This document shows, piece after piece, positions 46,566-55,059 of a DNA stretch of 64,000 nucleotides. Source of the stretch: Caldilineaceae bacterium (lineage in GTDB: Bacteria > Chloroflexota > Anaerolineae > Caldilineales > Caldilineaceae); contig JAHBVH010000039.1 of assembly GCA_019637645.1 (NCBI GenBank), positions 1-64,000 on the forward strand, written 5' to 3'. Every line of letters begins with the position of its first letter. Positions within the stretch are counted from its first letter, which is position 1. Position numbers and translations under genes: made by a program. The notes below the pieces were generated by a model that was not told the DNA's origin, made no database searches, and saw only the letters and a list, made by a program, of their open reading frames with translations.

Positions 46566-47060
46566 AACGCTACTGTTTTATCTTCCTCACACAACAAAAA
46601 GCTTGAATCGTAAAGCCAAAGGCCCAGCGTTAAAAAATGGTTTTTTAGCTGTGCATTCCGTATAGAGATCGCTTGCTTTCTCCCCTTTTTGTCCGACCCC
46701 TTATGCGATCTGATGGGTGCTAGAATAACATTGTTGTGCAGTGTGCATATAGAAGGCACCGAAAAACTTTGCTAAACTTGCAGACGTGCTAGCCCGTATA
46801 GGGCTCCCTTACAGAAGACTCACAGCTATTTAAACCAATTTTACAAACCAATGCTGCCTTGTCAAACTATGGCATTGGGTTATATCACTTGTTTGTCTTT
46901 GCGCTAGGGAAAAGCGTGTACACGGACTTGGCTGTTCTTCGAAACTGGCCAAAGCGAGTGGCCTTTCTTCCTGTCCGCTTCTGATAATAAGGGATATCGA
47001 CCTATGTTCCTGGCTTTGCCTGGGTCGTTGCGGTTCACAACGGAGAGGACGATTGACGTT
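46566..47060. other. Intergenic region before the first ammonium transporter gene
   Basis: About 495 bases between divergent genes. It is moderately AT-rich and must hold promoters for DUF72 and the transporter. I saw no consensus sigma70, sigma54 or NtcA-type site. The first 57 bases of the open frame (from 47004) lie here if translation starts at 47061. Confidence 0.45.
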
Positions 47061-48290
47061 ATGGAAATCAATTCGGGCGATACTGCCTGGGTCTTGATCT
47101 CAACTGCCCTAGTGACAATGATGACACCAGCCCTAGCCTTTTTCTATGGTGGTATGGTGCGGCGCAAGAACATTCTGTCTACGCTCAATCTGAGCTTGAT
47201 CACGATGGGTTTGATCAGCTTACAGTGGGTGCTCTTTGGCTTTACCTTGGCCTTTGGCCCAACCATGGGTGGTTTCATCGGTGGTCTCCAATATTTGGGT
47301 TTTAGCGGTGTGGGGGAAGCGCCAAGCGATACCTACGGCACAACCTTGCCCTTTATTGCTTTCGCCGCCTTTCAAATGACCTTTGCCGTGATTACCCCCG
47401 CGTTGATCACGGGTTCCTTTGTCGAACGGGTTCGTTTCAAGACCTATATTGCCTTTGCGCTGCTGTGGGCTACCTTGGTTTATGATCCGGTAGCGCACTG
47501 GGTTTGGGCCGCTGGTGGTTTCTTCTTCAACATGGGCGCGCTGGACTTTGCTGGTGGTACCGTTGTGCATATCACCGCTGGTTTCTCGGCGTTGGCCTTT
47601 GCCCTAGCCATTCGGGCGCGCCGTGGTTATGGGGAAGAGGAGATCGAGCCCCATAATATTCCTTTCACCGTCTTAGGCGCTGGCTTGCTGTGGGTCGGTT
47701 GGTTTGGCTTTAACGGTGGCAGCGCGTTGGCTGCCAATGGGTTGGCTGTCACGGCGCTCTTGAACACGAATACCGCCGCGGCTGCCGGTGCGGTGGTATG
47801 GATGCTCCTGGCCTGGCGCGACCAAAAGCCCAGTGTGCTTGGGATTGCGACCGGTGCAGTTGTTGGTCTAGTCGCGATTACCCCAGCAGCTGGCTTTGTC
47901 ACACCGCTGGCTTCCATTATCATTGGCGCTGTCGGTGCACCAGTGAGCTACTACTCCATCAAGTTCATTAAGAGCCGCAAGCTGGATGAATCGTTGGATG
48001 TGTGGGGCTGTCACGGCATGGCCGGTGTCTGGGGCGCGCTGGCAACGGGGATCTTTGCTAGCCCAGCGGTTAACCCTGTGGGAACTGGTCTGCTCTATGG
48101 CAATCCAAACCAATTTGTCGTACAGCTGATCACTGTCATTGTCGCGGCGGGCTTTGCCTTCATTATGACCTTTGTGATTGCCAAAGTGTTGGATAAAGTG
48201 TGGGGCCTCAGCGTCAGCCACGAGGAAGAAGAACTGGGCTTGGATATCAGCGAACACGGCGAACGGGCCTACGCTGCCGAAGCCATCTAA
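47061..48290 (+). CDS. amt: Ammonium transporter, Amt family (first copy)
   Basis: Ammonium channel of 409 residues with eleven predicted membrane helices. The first helix follows INSGDTAWVLISTALVTMM and has the conserved AFFYGGMVRRKN turn. The two pore His residues lie in GTVVHITAGFSAL and DVWGCHGMAGVWG. I chose the ATG at 47061 because it puts the usual short N-terminus before helix one and has GGAGAGGA 11 bases upstream; an ATG at 47004 with AAGGG is an alternative and would add 19 residues. There is no signal peptide, unlike the second copy. No PII (GlnK) gene is adjacent. Its terminator follows 70 bases after the stop. Confidence 0.93.
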   Translation: MEINSGDTAWVLISTALVTMMTPALAFFYGGMVRRKNILSTLNLSLITMGLISLQWVLFGFTLAFGPTMGGFIGGLQYLGFSGVGEAPSDTYGTTLPFIAFAAFQMTFAVITPALITGSFVERVRFKTYIAFALLWATLVYDPVAHWVWAAGGFFFNMGALDFAGGTVVHITAGFSALAFALAIRARRGYGEEEIEPHNIPFTVLGAGLLWVGWFGFNGGSALAANGLAVTALLNTNTAAAAGAVVWMLLAWRDQKPSVLGIATGAVVGLVAITPAAGFVTPLASIIIGAVGAPVSYYSIKFIKSRKLDESLDVWGCHGMAGVWGALATGIFASPAVNPVGTGLLYGNPNQFVVQLITVIVAAGFAFIMTFVIAKVLDKVWGLSVSHEEEELGLDISEHGERAYAAEAI

Positions 48291-48361
48291 ATTCTTCCCG
48301 CTGCTTACAAGGTTTATCTAGAAAGCTTTGTGGCACGTCCGTTCTAAAATAATTGCCTTCA

Positions 48362-48395
48362 ATAAAACGCCAGCTAGAGCTAGCTGGCGTTTTAT
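48362..48395 (+). terminator. Terminator of the first ammonium transporter gene
   Basis: ATAAAACGCCAGCTA, GAGC loop, TAGCTGGCGTTTTAT. The stem is 15 perfect bases with a T-run. Confidence 0.92.
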
Positions 48396-48490
48396 CTTTG
48401 GTGGATCATCGGGGTGGCTCTGCGATCTCCACAACGGCCAACGCAAGACTTTGTCAGCTTCTCAAAGCCTTAGGAGTCATACACTTGGCT

Positions 48491-48526
48491 AAGACCTGAC
48501 AGGTTTCTCTAAATCTGTCAGGTCTT
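48491..48526. repeat. Palindromic dispersed element, copy 4
   Basis: AAGACCTGACAGGTTT, four bases, AAATCTGTCAGGTCTT, with one mismatch. Left flank GGAGTCATACACTTGGCT matches the outer arm of copy 1; right flank TTCTGGTCATACC matches that of the 35966 palindrome. It lies between the two ammonium transporter genes. Confidence 0.75.
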
Positions 48527-48848
48527 CTGGTCATACCGACCAATGGCGGTTACGTAGCCCTGTAGTCCCTTCGGATGAGAAAAAGAGGGACAGAGAGGAT
48601 CGATGGGTAAATTCTCCTATCGTAAATTTACGCATCAAGGTCAATTTGCTAGCAAGGCGTTGTCAGGTAGGAGACGGCGCTTCTAGAAGAGCAGACCCAA
48701 TGTCACTGATTCGTCTAACGGTGTCAACCCCGGTCTGGAAAGTATCAGGGCGACGGTTGACAATGCACAATGGCTGTGCTCCTTTCACTGAGAGCCACCT
48801 TACCCACTAGACCTGTCAACTCTTTTATCCTTGTCTGTTGAAAATAAC

Positions 48849-48889
48849 GATAAAAATAGGTGACGCCAACGGCATCACCTATTTTTATC
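48849..48889 (-). terminator. Terminator of the second ammonium transporter gene
   Basis: GATAAAAATAGGTGA pairs with TCACCTATTTTTATC around an 11-base loop; a CGCC/GGC mini-stem closes part of the loop. On the minus strand it ends the ammonium transporter transcript 46 bases past the stop. Confidence 0.9.
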
Positions 48890-48934
48890 ATCTACTATTT
48901 TTAGAGCCCAGGGGGAGAAATCTAGACGCGTTCC

Positions 48935-50236
48935 TTAGTCACCGGAGGCATAGGCGCTGGTGCCATGTTCCGAAAGGTCCATACCTTCGGTCTCTTCTTC
49001 TGGTGAAACCCGCAAGGCATTCATCTGCTTGAGGACGTAGAAGAGAATGAAACAGAGGACAAACGACCAGAGCGGAATGACAATCGAACCGGTCAATTGG
49101 GCAATAAAGGGTTTGCCACCAAAGATCGCGGCAGCGATACCACCCCAGATCCCACAGACGCCATGAACGGGGAAAGCACCCACCGGATCGTCAATTTTCA
49201 AGCGTTCGAGTGCTAGCACGGCAACCGTCATCAAGACGGCGGCAATGGCACCGATAATGAGTGACTCGCCGTTGGTGACAGCATCACAGTTCGCGGTAAT
49301 ACCAACCAAACCACCCAACATACCATTAAGCGCCAACCCGAGATCGAATTTCTTTGCGGCCAAGATGAAGCGCGAGATCAGCAGCGCAACAACGGCACCA
49401 GCACCAGCCGCCAAGGTTGTATTGACCGCAATCAACATCGTGGCATCTGTGTTGGCTGCCCCGGTAATGGCTAATTGGCTGCCCGGGTTGAAGCCATACC
49501 AACCCACCCAAAGAATAAAGACACCCAGGGTAGCAAAGATATAGTTGTGCGCCGGTAGGCCATTGCTGCCATCGCGGTTGAAGCGGCCAAGGCGTGGCCC
49601 CAACACAATCGCACCGGCCAAGCCAGCAAAGCCACCAACGGCATGAACGACGAGCGAACCGGCAAAGTCATGGAAGCCCATTTCATTGAGCCAGCCACCG
49701 CCCCATTTCCAGTAGCCACTGATTGGATAGACGAGGGCGGAAATAAAGATGGTGTAGATCAGGTAGGCGGAGAATTTAATGCGCCCAGCCACTGCGCCGG
49801 ATACAATCGTGGCGGCGGTGGCGGCGAAGGCTACTTGGAAGAGCCAATCTACTTGTCCATTAAGGACACCCGCGCCAGCCTCAGGCGGAGTTGGATCAAG
49901 TCCTAAGCCGCCCCATGCCAACCAGCCTGGAATGATAGCGTCGCCATACATCAAGCCATAACCAAAGAGCCAATAGATTAGAATGCCAAGATTGACATCG
50001 ATGAAATTCTTGAACATGATGTTCAAGGCATTCTTGGCGGAGTTAAAGCCCACTTCGACCAAGGCAAAGCCCGCTTGCATGAAAAAGACCAGTACAGCAC
50101 AGATAAACAACATCATGTTATCGACAGCATAAGCAATTTCTGCTGTACTAGGGCCATCGTCCTGGGCAAAGACCTTCGGTGCTAGCAAGCACATGGCCAA
50201 TGCCAAAGGAAGAGCACGAACAAGTCGTCGAGTCAT
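48935..50236 (-). CDS. amt: Ammonium transporter, Amt family (second copy, with signal peptide)
   Basis: Ammonium channel of 433 residues. It starts with a cleavable signal peptide (RRLVRALPLALAMCLLAPKVFA) typical of AmtB-like proteins, then eleven helices beginning at TAEIAYAVDNMMLFICAVL. Pore His residues are in GSLVVHAVGGFAGLAG and GAFPVHGVCGIWGG. The C-terminal tail MDLSEHGTSAYASGD resembles the regulatory tail that binds PII (ISEHGERAYAAE is its counterpart in the first copy). It has a good ribosome site (AGAGGAG). It is convergent with the first copy and clearly diverged from it, so it is not a recent duplication. No glnK is present. Confidence 0.94.
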   Translation of the reverse strand: MTRRLVRALPLALAMCLLAPKVFAQDDGPSTAEIAYAVDNMMLFICAVLVFFMQAGFALVEVGFNSAKNALNIMFKNFIDVNLGILIYWLFGYGLMYGDAIIPGWLAWGGLGLDPTPPEAGAGVLNGQVDWLFQVAFAATAATIVSGAVAGRIKFSAYLIYTIFISALVYPISGYWKWGGGWLNEMGFHDFAGSLVVHAVGGFAGLAGAIVLGPRLGRFNRDGSNGLPAHNYIFATLGVFILWVGWYGFNPGSQLAITGAANTDATMLIAVNTTLAAGAGAVVALLISRFILAAKKFDLGLALNGMLGGLVGITANCDAVTNGESLIIGAIAAVLMTVAVLALERLKIDDPVGAFPVHGVCGIWGGIAAAIFGGKPFIAQLTGSIVIPLWSFVLCFILFYVLKQMNALRVSPEEETEGMDLSEHGTSAYASGD

Positions 50237-50577
50237 TAGGTTTCTCCTCTACAAAGGGTCGAGATAATGGATATGAACATAGAAGGTACACAGTGATTGC
50301 ACTGCCGCTAACGATGTTACTTTGTACTTGTCTACAACGTCAGCGTTAGTTGGATAACTTCTATCAGAACAGGGTGTGAATCGATTTTTTTCGATCAATA
50401 AACCCTAGAAAAGACCATAATTGTTCTCTAGGACTTATTTATACGAAAGGCACAGCTTGTAGTTTAATTCACAAGGCAAATTAAAGTTTATAAGAGATTT
50501 ATGCTGAATCCTATGTGCAATTTGCATAAAATACGTGCATCTTCACTAACCAAATTTGCCGACTTTTATTGATCGTT

Positions 50578-50670
50578 AGAAGTTGTGCCCTTGAGCCAAA
50601 GAGCTGACAAGATCTAGCCTTGGCGGTTGTGGGAAAATCTGTCAGTGCTTTGGCCTAATTGCGTAACTCG
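50578..50670. repeat. Degenerate dispersed palindromic element
   Basis: The left arm AGAAGTTGTGCCCTTGAGCC and the complement of the right arm GGCCTAATTGCGTAACTC match the outer arms of the 51868 copy. The central GACCTGACAGG core has decayed: only GAGCTGACAAGAT and ATCTGTCAGTGC remain. Confidence 0.55.
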
Positions 50671-50767
50671 TAACAGGGACTAACTTGATTAATCACTCAA
50701 CATTTTGCCTTTGCACTCCTTCCGCTTGGGATGCCGTGCGAGAGGGGAAGCCAAGCTCGAGACTATA

Positions 50768-50796
50768 TTTACAAATCCCAGCATCTTCGCTATAAT
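50768..50796 (+). promoter_or_regulatory. Promoter of the kinase gene
   Basis: TTTACA (50768-50773), 17-base spacer, TATAAT (50791-50796): a strong sigma70-type promoter. Transcription should start near 50803, 45 bases before the start codon. Confidence 0.75.
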
Positions 50797-50847
50797 AGCC
50801 ACAGTGCTGAACCCATGCTAAACCCTTGATCATAAACTGGTCGTGCG

Positions 50848-51756
50848 ATGTACTCCTCTTACGGTGGTCCTAACCAGATGCAGCCACCGCCGCGCCTATT
50901 GGAGCGGCTGGGCGGCTACACGATTGATGCTGTGCTCGGTCAGGGGGCCGTTGCTGTGGTTTATCGCGCACGCTCACCACAAGGGCGGCAGGTTGCACTC
51001 AAGGTGCTAACGGATGCCGCGGCGAGCCAGCCCAAGATCCGGACGATGTTTCAAAATGAATATCGGATCACCTCGCGGCTCCAGCATCCCGGCGTCGTCC
51101 AAGTGCGTGATGCGGGGATGATCGACGGCCATTTTTTCATCGCCATGGATGTCGTTGAAGGGAAGACGTTACAAGACTTTCAGGGCAAAGATAAAGGGCT
51201 AGGGGAATCGCCCGCCATGAACTTGGCCCGTCAAGTTGCGGTTACGCTCGACTATGTGCATAAACAACAGGTTGTCCATCGCGATCTGAAACCCTCTAAT
51301 ATTTTTATTACGCAAGATGGCCGTGCCTTGCTCTTTGACTTTGGGGCTGCGCTTGATCTGCGTGCTCCTGTCGAAAAGGAAGCCAGCGGTATTTATGGCA
51401 CCCCGGGCTTTCTGGCTCCCGAACAGATTCGGAACGGCAATGCCGTGGATGGCCGGGCTGATCTCTATTCATTGGGGATCATTTTTTATCGCATGGTGAC
51501 CGGACGCCGCCCTTTCTATGGCTCGCGTGAGGATGTATTAGAGGCACACTTGTATACGCCACCCCCGCCGCCAAGTGAATTTGGCTATATTTCGCCGGAG
51601 CTAGAGGTGGTTCTCTTGAAGCTACTCGCCAAGGATCCGGCTGCGCGTTACCAGACGGGCGCTGAATTGCTCCAAGCGCTTGATACGGTCCATATTGAAG
51701 TGCCGCCAGAAAGCGCACCCCAACGCTTCTTCCGTTGGCTTTTGGCACGCGAGTAG
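50848..51756 (+). CDS. Hanks-type serine/threonine protein kinase
   Basis: Soluble eukaryotic-like kinase of 302 residues. All key motifs are present: Gly-rich loop AVLGQGAVAVVYRA, catalytic Lys in VALKVLTDAA, catalytic loop VVHRDLKPSNIFI, DFG motif LLFDFGAAL, activation segment with GTPGFLAPEQI, and the ADLYSLGIIFYRMVTGRRPF block. The third Gly position is A, a minor change. There is no transmembrane helix or PASTA/other sensor domain, so it is a short cytoplasmic kinase whose signal must come from elsewhere. A good promoter lies 52 bases upstream. Substrates cannot be predicted; the gene is followed by the flippase operon after about 270 bases. Confidence 0.93.
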   Translation: MYSSYGGPNQMQPPPRLLERLGGYTIDAVLGQGAVAVVYRARSPQGRQVALKVLTDAAASQPKIRTMFQNEYRITSRLQHPGVVQVRDAGMIDGHFFIAMDVVEGKTLQDFQGKDKGLGESPAMNLARQVAVTLDYVHKQQVVHRDLKPSNIFITQDGRALLFDFGAALDLRAPVEKEASGIYGTPGFLAPEQIRNGNAVDGRADLYSLGIIFYRMVTGRRPFYGSREDVLEAHLYTPPPPPSEFGYISPELEVVLLKLLAKDPAARYQTGAELLQALDTVHIEVPPESAPQRFFRWLLARE

Positions 51757-51867
51757 ATCGAACCTGATCATTGCCGGTCACCCATGATTTTCCCCTAGAC
51801 TCTTCCTAGACAAGTCCTAACTAAGGTAGTGAGGTCGCAACTTCTTGTCTGCCTGTATGACTAATAA

Positions 51868-51935
51868 AAGTTACGCAGTTGAGCCAGACCTGACAGGTTT
51901 AACAACCCTTCAGGTCTGGCCCAACTGCGTAACTT
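51868..51935. repeat. Palindromic dispersed element, full-length copy
   Basis: 68-base element: AAGTTACGCAGTTG, GAGCCAGACCTGA core, then its reverse complement ending CCAACTGCGTAACTT. Arms are about 31 bases with few mismatches, and a CAGGTTTAACAACCC centre. This copy shows best the outer arms of the family. Confidence 0.8.
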
Positions 51936-52011
51936 CTAGACTAATTTATGCCTACTCCGATAATCTGCACGCTGCCATTCACCCGCGTTTCTCGTTTGTC
52001 CACGCGCCAAG

Positions 52012-52017
52012 TATAAT
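52012..52017 (+). promoter_or_regulatory. -10 element placed close to the start codon
   Basis: TATAAT lies only eight bases before the ATG at 52026; transcription would start at about 52024-52025. There is no ribosome site, so the flippase mRNA may be leaderless. No clear -35 is seen. Confidence 0.4.
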
Positions 52018-52025
52018 GACCGCTT

Positions 52026-53045
52026 ATGAGTAATGATTTGCGACGAAAAATTTTATTATCTTTGGTCTTTGCGCTCCTGGTCTACATGGCGTTGGCGCTG
52101 TGGAGTGATTGGCAGGAGTTGGCACAAGCGCTTACTGATTTTCCCTGGCAGTGGCTCCCGCTTGTGGTTGGGTTAACGCTTGTCAATTATGTCGGGCGTT
52201 TGCTCAAGTGGCATTGGTATTTGACCTTGTTAAATATCAAGATCTCGCGTTGGGACAGCGCGCGGATTTTTGGCATTGGCATGCTCATGGTCATGACACC
52301 GGGCAAGGCTGGTGAGTTTCTCAAAAGTTACATGGTGCGCAATGTGACGGGCACGGCTATGAGTGTAACGGCTCCGGTGATCTTGGCCGAACGCATGACC
52401 GATGGGATGGCAATGCTGCTGCTGGCGAGTGTTGGGCTGCTTGCTTTTCCCGATCCGATGGCGCGCTGGGTAGCGGCTTTGGTCTTGATGAGTTCATTGC
52501 TGACCATTAGTGTGATTCAGATCCGGCCGCTGGCGTTACGTCTCCTTGCAGTGGGTAAGCATCTTCCTGTCATCAAGCGCTTTGCGGACCATCTCGCTAG
52601 CTTTTATGAAAGCAGCTATCTGATCTTTCGCCCACGTAATCTCCTGATCTCCTTAGCCATCGGCGTGGTCAGTTGGGTGGCGGAAGGCTTTGCCTACTAT
52701 TTGGTGCTCGTCGGCTTTGGGGCCACGCCTAGTAATCAAGCCATCTTGATTGCCGTCTTTATCTTTTGTATCAGTACCGTGATTGGTGCGCTCTTTGCAA
52801 CGCCCGGCGGTCTTGGGGGCGTCGAGGGTAGTTTAATGGCATTTAGTAGCCGTCTATTGGGTTTGGCTACGCCCATGGCAACCGCAGCCGCCCTGTTGAT
52901 TCGGTTTTGTACGCTTTGGCTTGGTGTGACCATTGGGGTGATTAGCTTTGCCCTATGGCCGCACCTCTTAGCTGGTTCAGAGACCGCGCGTCGTGAGGAG
53001 ACCCACCTTGCCGAAGAGGCATTGGTGAACGCCGAGTCACACTGA
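52026..53045 (+). CDS. UPF0104/lysylphosphatidylglycerol synthase TM-region-like membrane protein
   Basis: Integral membrane protein of 339 residues with about eight helices, in the AglD/MprF N-terminal (flippase-like) superfamily. Typical blocks are RLLKWHWYLTLLNIKIS, MTPGKAGEFLKSYMVRN, TAPVILAERMTDGMAMLLLAS, and TPGGLGGVEGSLMAFS. The charged Arg/Glu in APVILAERMTD and Gly-rich TPGGLGG are diagnostic. Members are thought to move lipid-linked molecules across the membrane. The start is the ATG at 52026; no ribosome site precedes it, while a TATAAT lies eight bases upstream. It heads a three-gene unit with the PHP and PrsW genes. Confidence 0.9.
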   Translation: MSNDLRRKILLSLVFALLVYMALALWSDWQELAQALTDFPWQWLPLVVGLTLVNYVGRLLKWHWYLTLLNIKISRWDSARIFGIGMLMVMTPGKAGEFLKSYMVRNVTGTAMSVTAPVILAERMTDGMAMLLLASVGLLAFPDPMARWVAALVLMSSLLTISVIQIRPLALRLLAVGKHLPVIKRFADHLASFYESSYLIFRPRNLLISLAIGVVSWVAEGFAYYLVLVGFGATPSNQAILIAVFIFCISTVIGALFATPGGLGGVEGSLMAFSSRLLGLATPMATAAALLIRFCTLWLGVTIGVISFALWPHLLAGSETARREETHLAEEALVNAESH

Positions 53046-53117
53046 TCGCGTGGGTAGTTGGATCAAGCGGATGCAGAACAACGCTTAGTTTTTTTGATTA
53101 TTTTGTCGAGATGCCTC

Positions 53118-53795
53118 ATGTGGAAAGTTGATTTACATACCCATACAATCTATAGCAAAGATTGTTTAACGCGAACGGCGAATCTCATTGCACAGGCCCG
53201 TCACCTTGGCCTGAACAAAGTGGCCGTTACGGAACACAACCGGTTGGATGGCGCGCTAGTGGCAAAGGCCATGGCCCCAGACTTGGTAATTGTCGGCGAA
53301 GAGATTATGACCACCCATGGTGAGTTGATTGCCTACTTTGTCCAAGAAGAGGTGCCGCGCGGCTTATCGCCCGCCGAAACGATTGCCCGCCTGCGTGACC
53401 AAGGTGCTGTGATCAGCATCCCCCATCCGTTGGATTCTGTCCGGCATTCTGCGATGCGTCTTCCCAATGTGCTGGCGGTCATAGACCAGGTAGACGCCCT
53501 GGAGATTCTGAATGCACGGTGTGTCTTTGCCCGCGATAATCTAGCCGCGGCCGCGTTGGCCAAAGAGCATGGCAAAGCGGTGACGGCGGGGAGCGATGCC
53601 CACACTGTCGCTGAGCTGGGGCGTTGTTATGTCGAAATGCCGCCTTTTGACGATAATGCCGAAAGTTTCTTGGTGGCATTGGCAACGGCTAAAGCTAGTG
53701 GGGTCGTGAGCCCATTCTGGCCGCACTTTGCCAGTACCTATGCCAAGTGGCGCAAGCGCTTTGCTCCCATCATACTACCATCTTCTTCTCCTTAG
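53118..53795 (+). CDS. PHP-domain phosphoesterase-like protein
   Basis: Metal-dependent phosphoesterase of the PHP superfamily, 225 residues. Metal ligands are in the N-terminal VDLHTHTIYSKDC, in VAVTEHNRLDG, in SIPHPLDSVRHS and in the C-terminal AGSDAHTVAELG; all four PHP motifs are present. Members include 3',5'-nucleotide and oligonucleotide phosphatases and polymerase proofreading domains; this stand-alone form could act on nucleotides or sugar phosphates. I start at the ATG at 53118 (MWKVDLHTHT) because the upstream part lies only on a TTG and lacks family similarity. It ends nine bases before the PrsW-like gene. A cytoplasmic location is expected. Confidence 0.9.
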   Translation: MWKVDLHTHTIYSKDCLTRTANLIAQARHLGLNKVAVTEHNRLDGALVAKAMAPDLVIVGEEIMTTHGELIAYFVQEEVPRGLSPAETIARLRDQGAVISIPHPLDSVRHSAMRLPNVLAVIDQVDALEILNARCVFARDNLAAAALAKEHGKAVTAGSDAHTVAELGRCYVEMPPFDDNAESFLVALATAKASGVVSPFWPHFASTYAKWRKRFAPIILPSSSP

Positions 53796-53804
53796 GACGA
53801 TCCT

Positions 53805-54776
53805 ATGACTGTCGCCTTACTCATCAGCGTTGCTGCCGCCGTCATCCCGACGATTGTATATGTCCTGATCTTCTATTGGGCAGATCGCTATGAGCGTGAG
53901 CCGATTTGGCTGGTCTTGGTGGCTTTTGTCTGGGGTGCAGTGCCGGCGGTGGTGGTAAGTCTTTTTGGTGAATTGGTTTTGGGCTGGCCTTGGATCGATG
54001 CCCCGGATAATATCGCGGGGGCGATCATTGAAGGGGCGATCATTGCTCCTGTAGTAGAAGAATTGGCGAAAGGAGTCGCGCTGCTGTTGATCTTTCTTTT
54101 TCTACAGCAGGAGTTTGATGGGGTATTGGATGGTATTGTCTATGGCGCGCTGATCGGCTTTGGCTTTGCCATGACAGAAAATTTCCTCTACTTTGTCGGT
54201 GCCTATGATGAGGGTGGTTTTCAGCAACTCACGGTTGTCATCTTTTTGCGGGCTGTCCTCTTTGGCTTGAACCACGCCTTTTACACCGGGCTGGCTGGCA
54301 TTGGCTTTGGCTTGGCCCGTCTGGCCCGCGCGACGTGGGTTAAGTGGCTTTGGATCTTCTTGGGGTTGGCTATGGCGATGCTTACCCATAGCTTGCATAA
54401 TATTGGGGCTAGTTTGGCCGCGATCGACATTACGGGACTCGGCCTGAGCCTGCTAGTGGCTGTAGCGGGGATCGGTCTGGTATTGGTGGCTGTGTTGCTG
54501 GCTTGGCAACATGAGCGCAACTGTATTCGTCGTGAACTGGCGGAAGAAGTGGGCACCTTGCTGACAGCCGAGGATTATCTCTATTTGACCGAGCGTTGGC
54601 ACAATCCGCTCCACAAACGGGGCCAATCTGCGCGTAGTCGAGCCTATCGCATGCACCTTTATGTTGAGCTAGCCCAACGTAAGTGTCGTTTGCGGGATGC
54701 CAATCCAGGGGAGGCTCTTGTGATCTTACAGGAAGTGGCGCAGATTCGGACGCAACTGGCAGCCTTGCCAGCCTAG
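53805..54776 (+). CDS. PrsW-family intramembrane metalloprotease
   Basis: Membrane protease of 323 residues, with about eight helices in residues 1-230. Conserved motifs are VVEELAKGVALL (Glu-Glu of the active site), IGFGFAMTENFLYFVGAY (second Glu), and LNHAFYTGLAGIGFGLAR (His ligand), followed by MLTHSLHNIG with another His. This matches the CAAX-protease-like PrsW fold; in Bacillus, PrsW cuts an anti-sigma factor, but here the substrate is unknown. The C-terminal 90 residues are soluble and helical. The start overlaps closely with the PHP gene (gap nine bases) and is co-transcribed with it. A hairpin with an A-run on its left side follows, so it works better for the opposite strand. Confidence 0.92.
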   Translation: MTVALLISVAAAVIPTIVYVLIFYWADRYEREPIWLVLVAFVWGAVPAVVVSLFGELVLGWPWIDAPDNIAGAIIEGAIIAPVVEELAKGVALLLIFLFLQQEFDGVLDGIVYGALIGFGFAMTENFLYFVGAYDEGGFQQLTVVIFLRAVLFGLNHAFYTGLAGIGFGLARLARATWVKWLWIFLGLAMAMLTHSLHNIGASLAAIDITGLGLSLLVAVAGIGLVLVAVLLAWQHERNCIRRELAEEVGTLLTAEDYLYLTERWHNPLHKRGQSARSRAYRMHLYVELAQRKCRLRDANPGEALVILQEVAQIRTQLAALPA

Positions 54777-54815
54777 CCGCGTGGCCGTGCTGGGTGGCCT
54801 TTAGGGCACAAAAAA

Positions 54816-54846
54816 ATCTGGTGTGATGGGGCGCATCACACCAGAT
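54816..54846. terminator. Hairpin after the PrsW gene
   Basis: ATCTGGTGTGATG, five-base loop, CATCACACCAGAT: a perfect 13-base stem. A run of A precedes it, giving a T-run on the minus strand, while the plus strand lacks one. It may still end the plus-strand operon by stem strength. Confidence 0.6.
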
Positions 54847-55059
54847 TCAGTGGACGGTGTTCCAAAAGGGAAGCAGAGCGGTGTCTATCGGGCGACAGAT
54901 GAACCGCTTGTCCCTTTTGGCGTAGACCGCCCCATTTTTGTGAATACTATTGAGAAGGGTCAATCGCATTCACACAACAGCGCATCTGCATTATGGTTGC
55001 CAATGATTAATCGTGGATTAAGCGGATCTAAGCCGAGAATGATAAAAAGGAACTAGACA

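Larger units (their letters stand above)
48291..48934. other. Region between convergent ammonium transporter genes
   Basis: About 640 bases with a terminator on each side and a copy of the dispersed palindrome in the middle (48491-48526). I saw no gene in it. Confidence 0.6.
50237..50847. other. AT-rich intergenic region with promoter and palindromic element
   Basis: About 611 bases between divergent genes. It holds a degenerate palindromic element (50578-50670), a short right-arm remnant (GTTGGATAACTTCTA near 50354) and the kinase promoter. No gene is seen. Confidence 0.6.
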
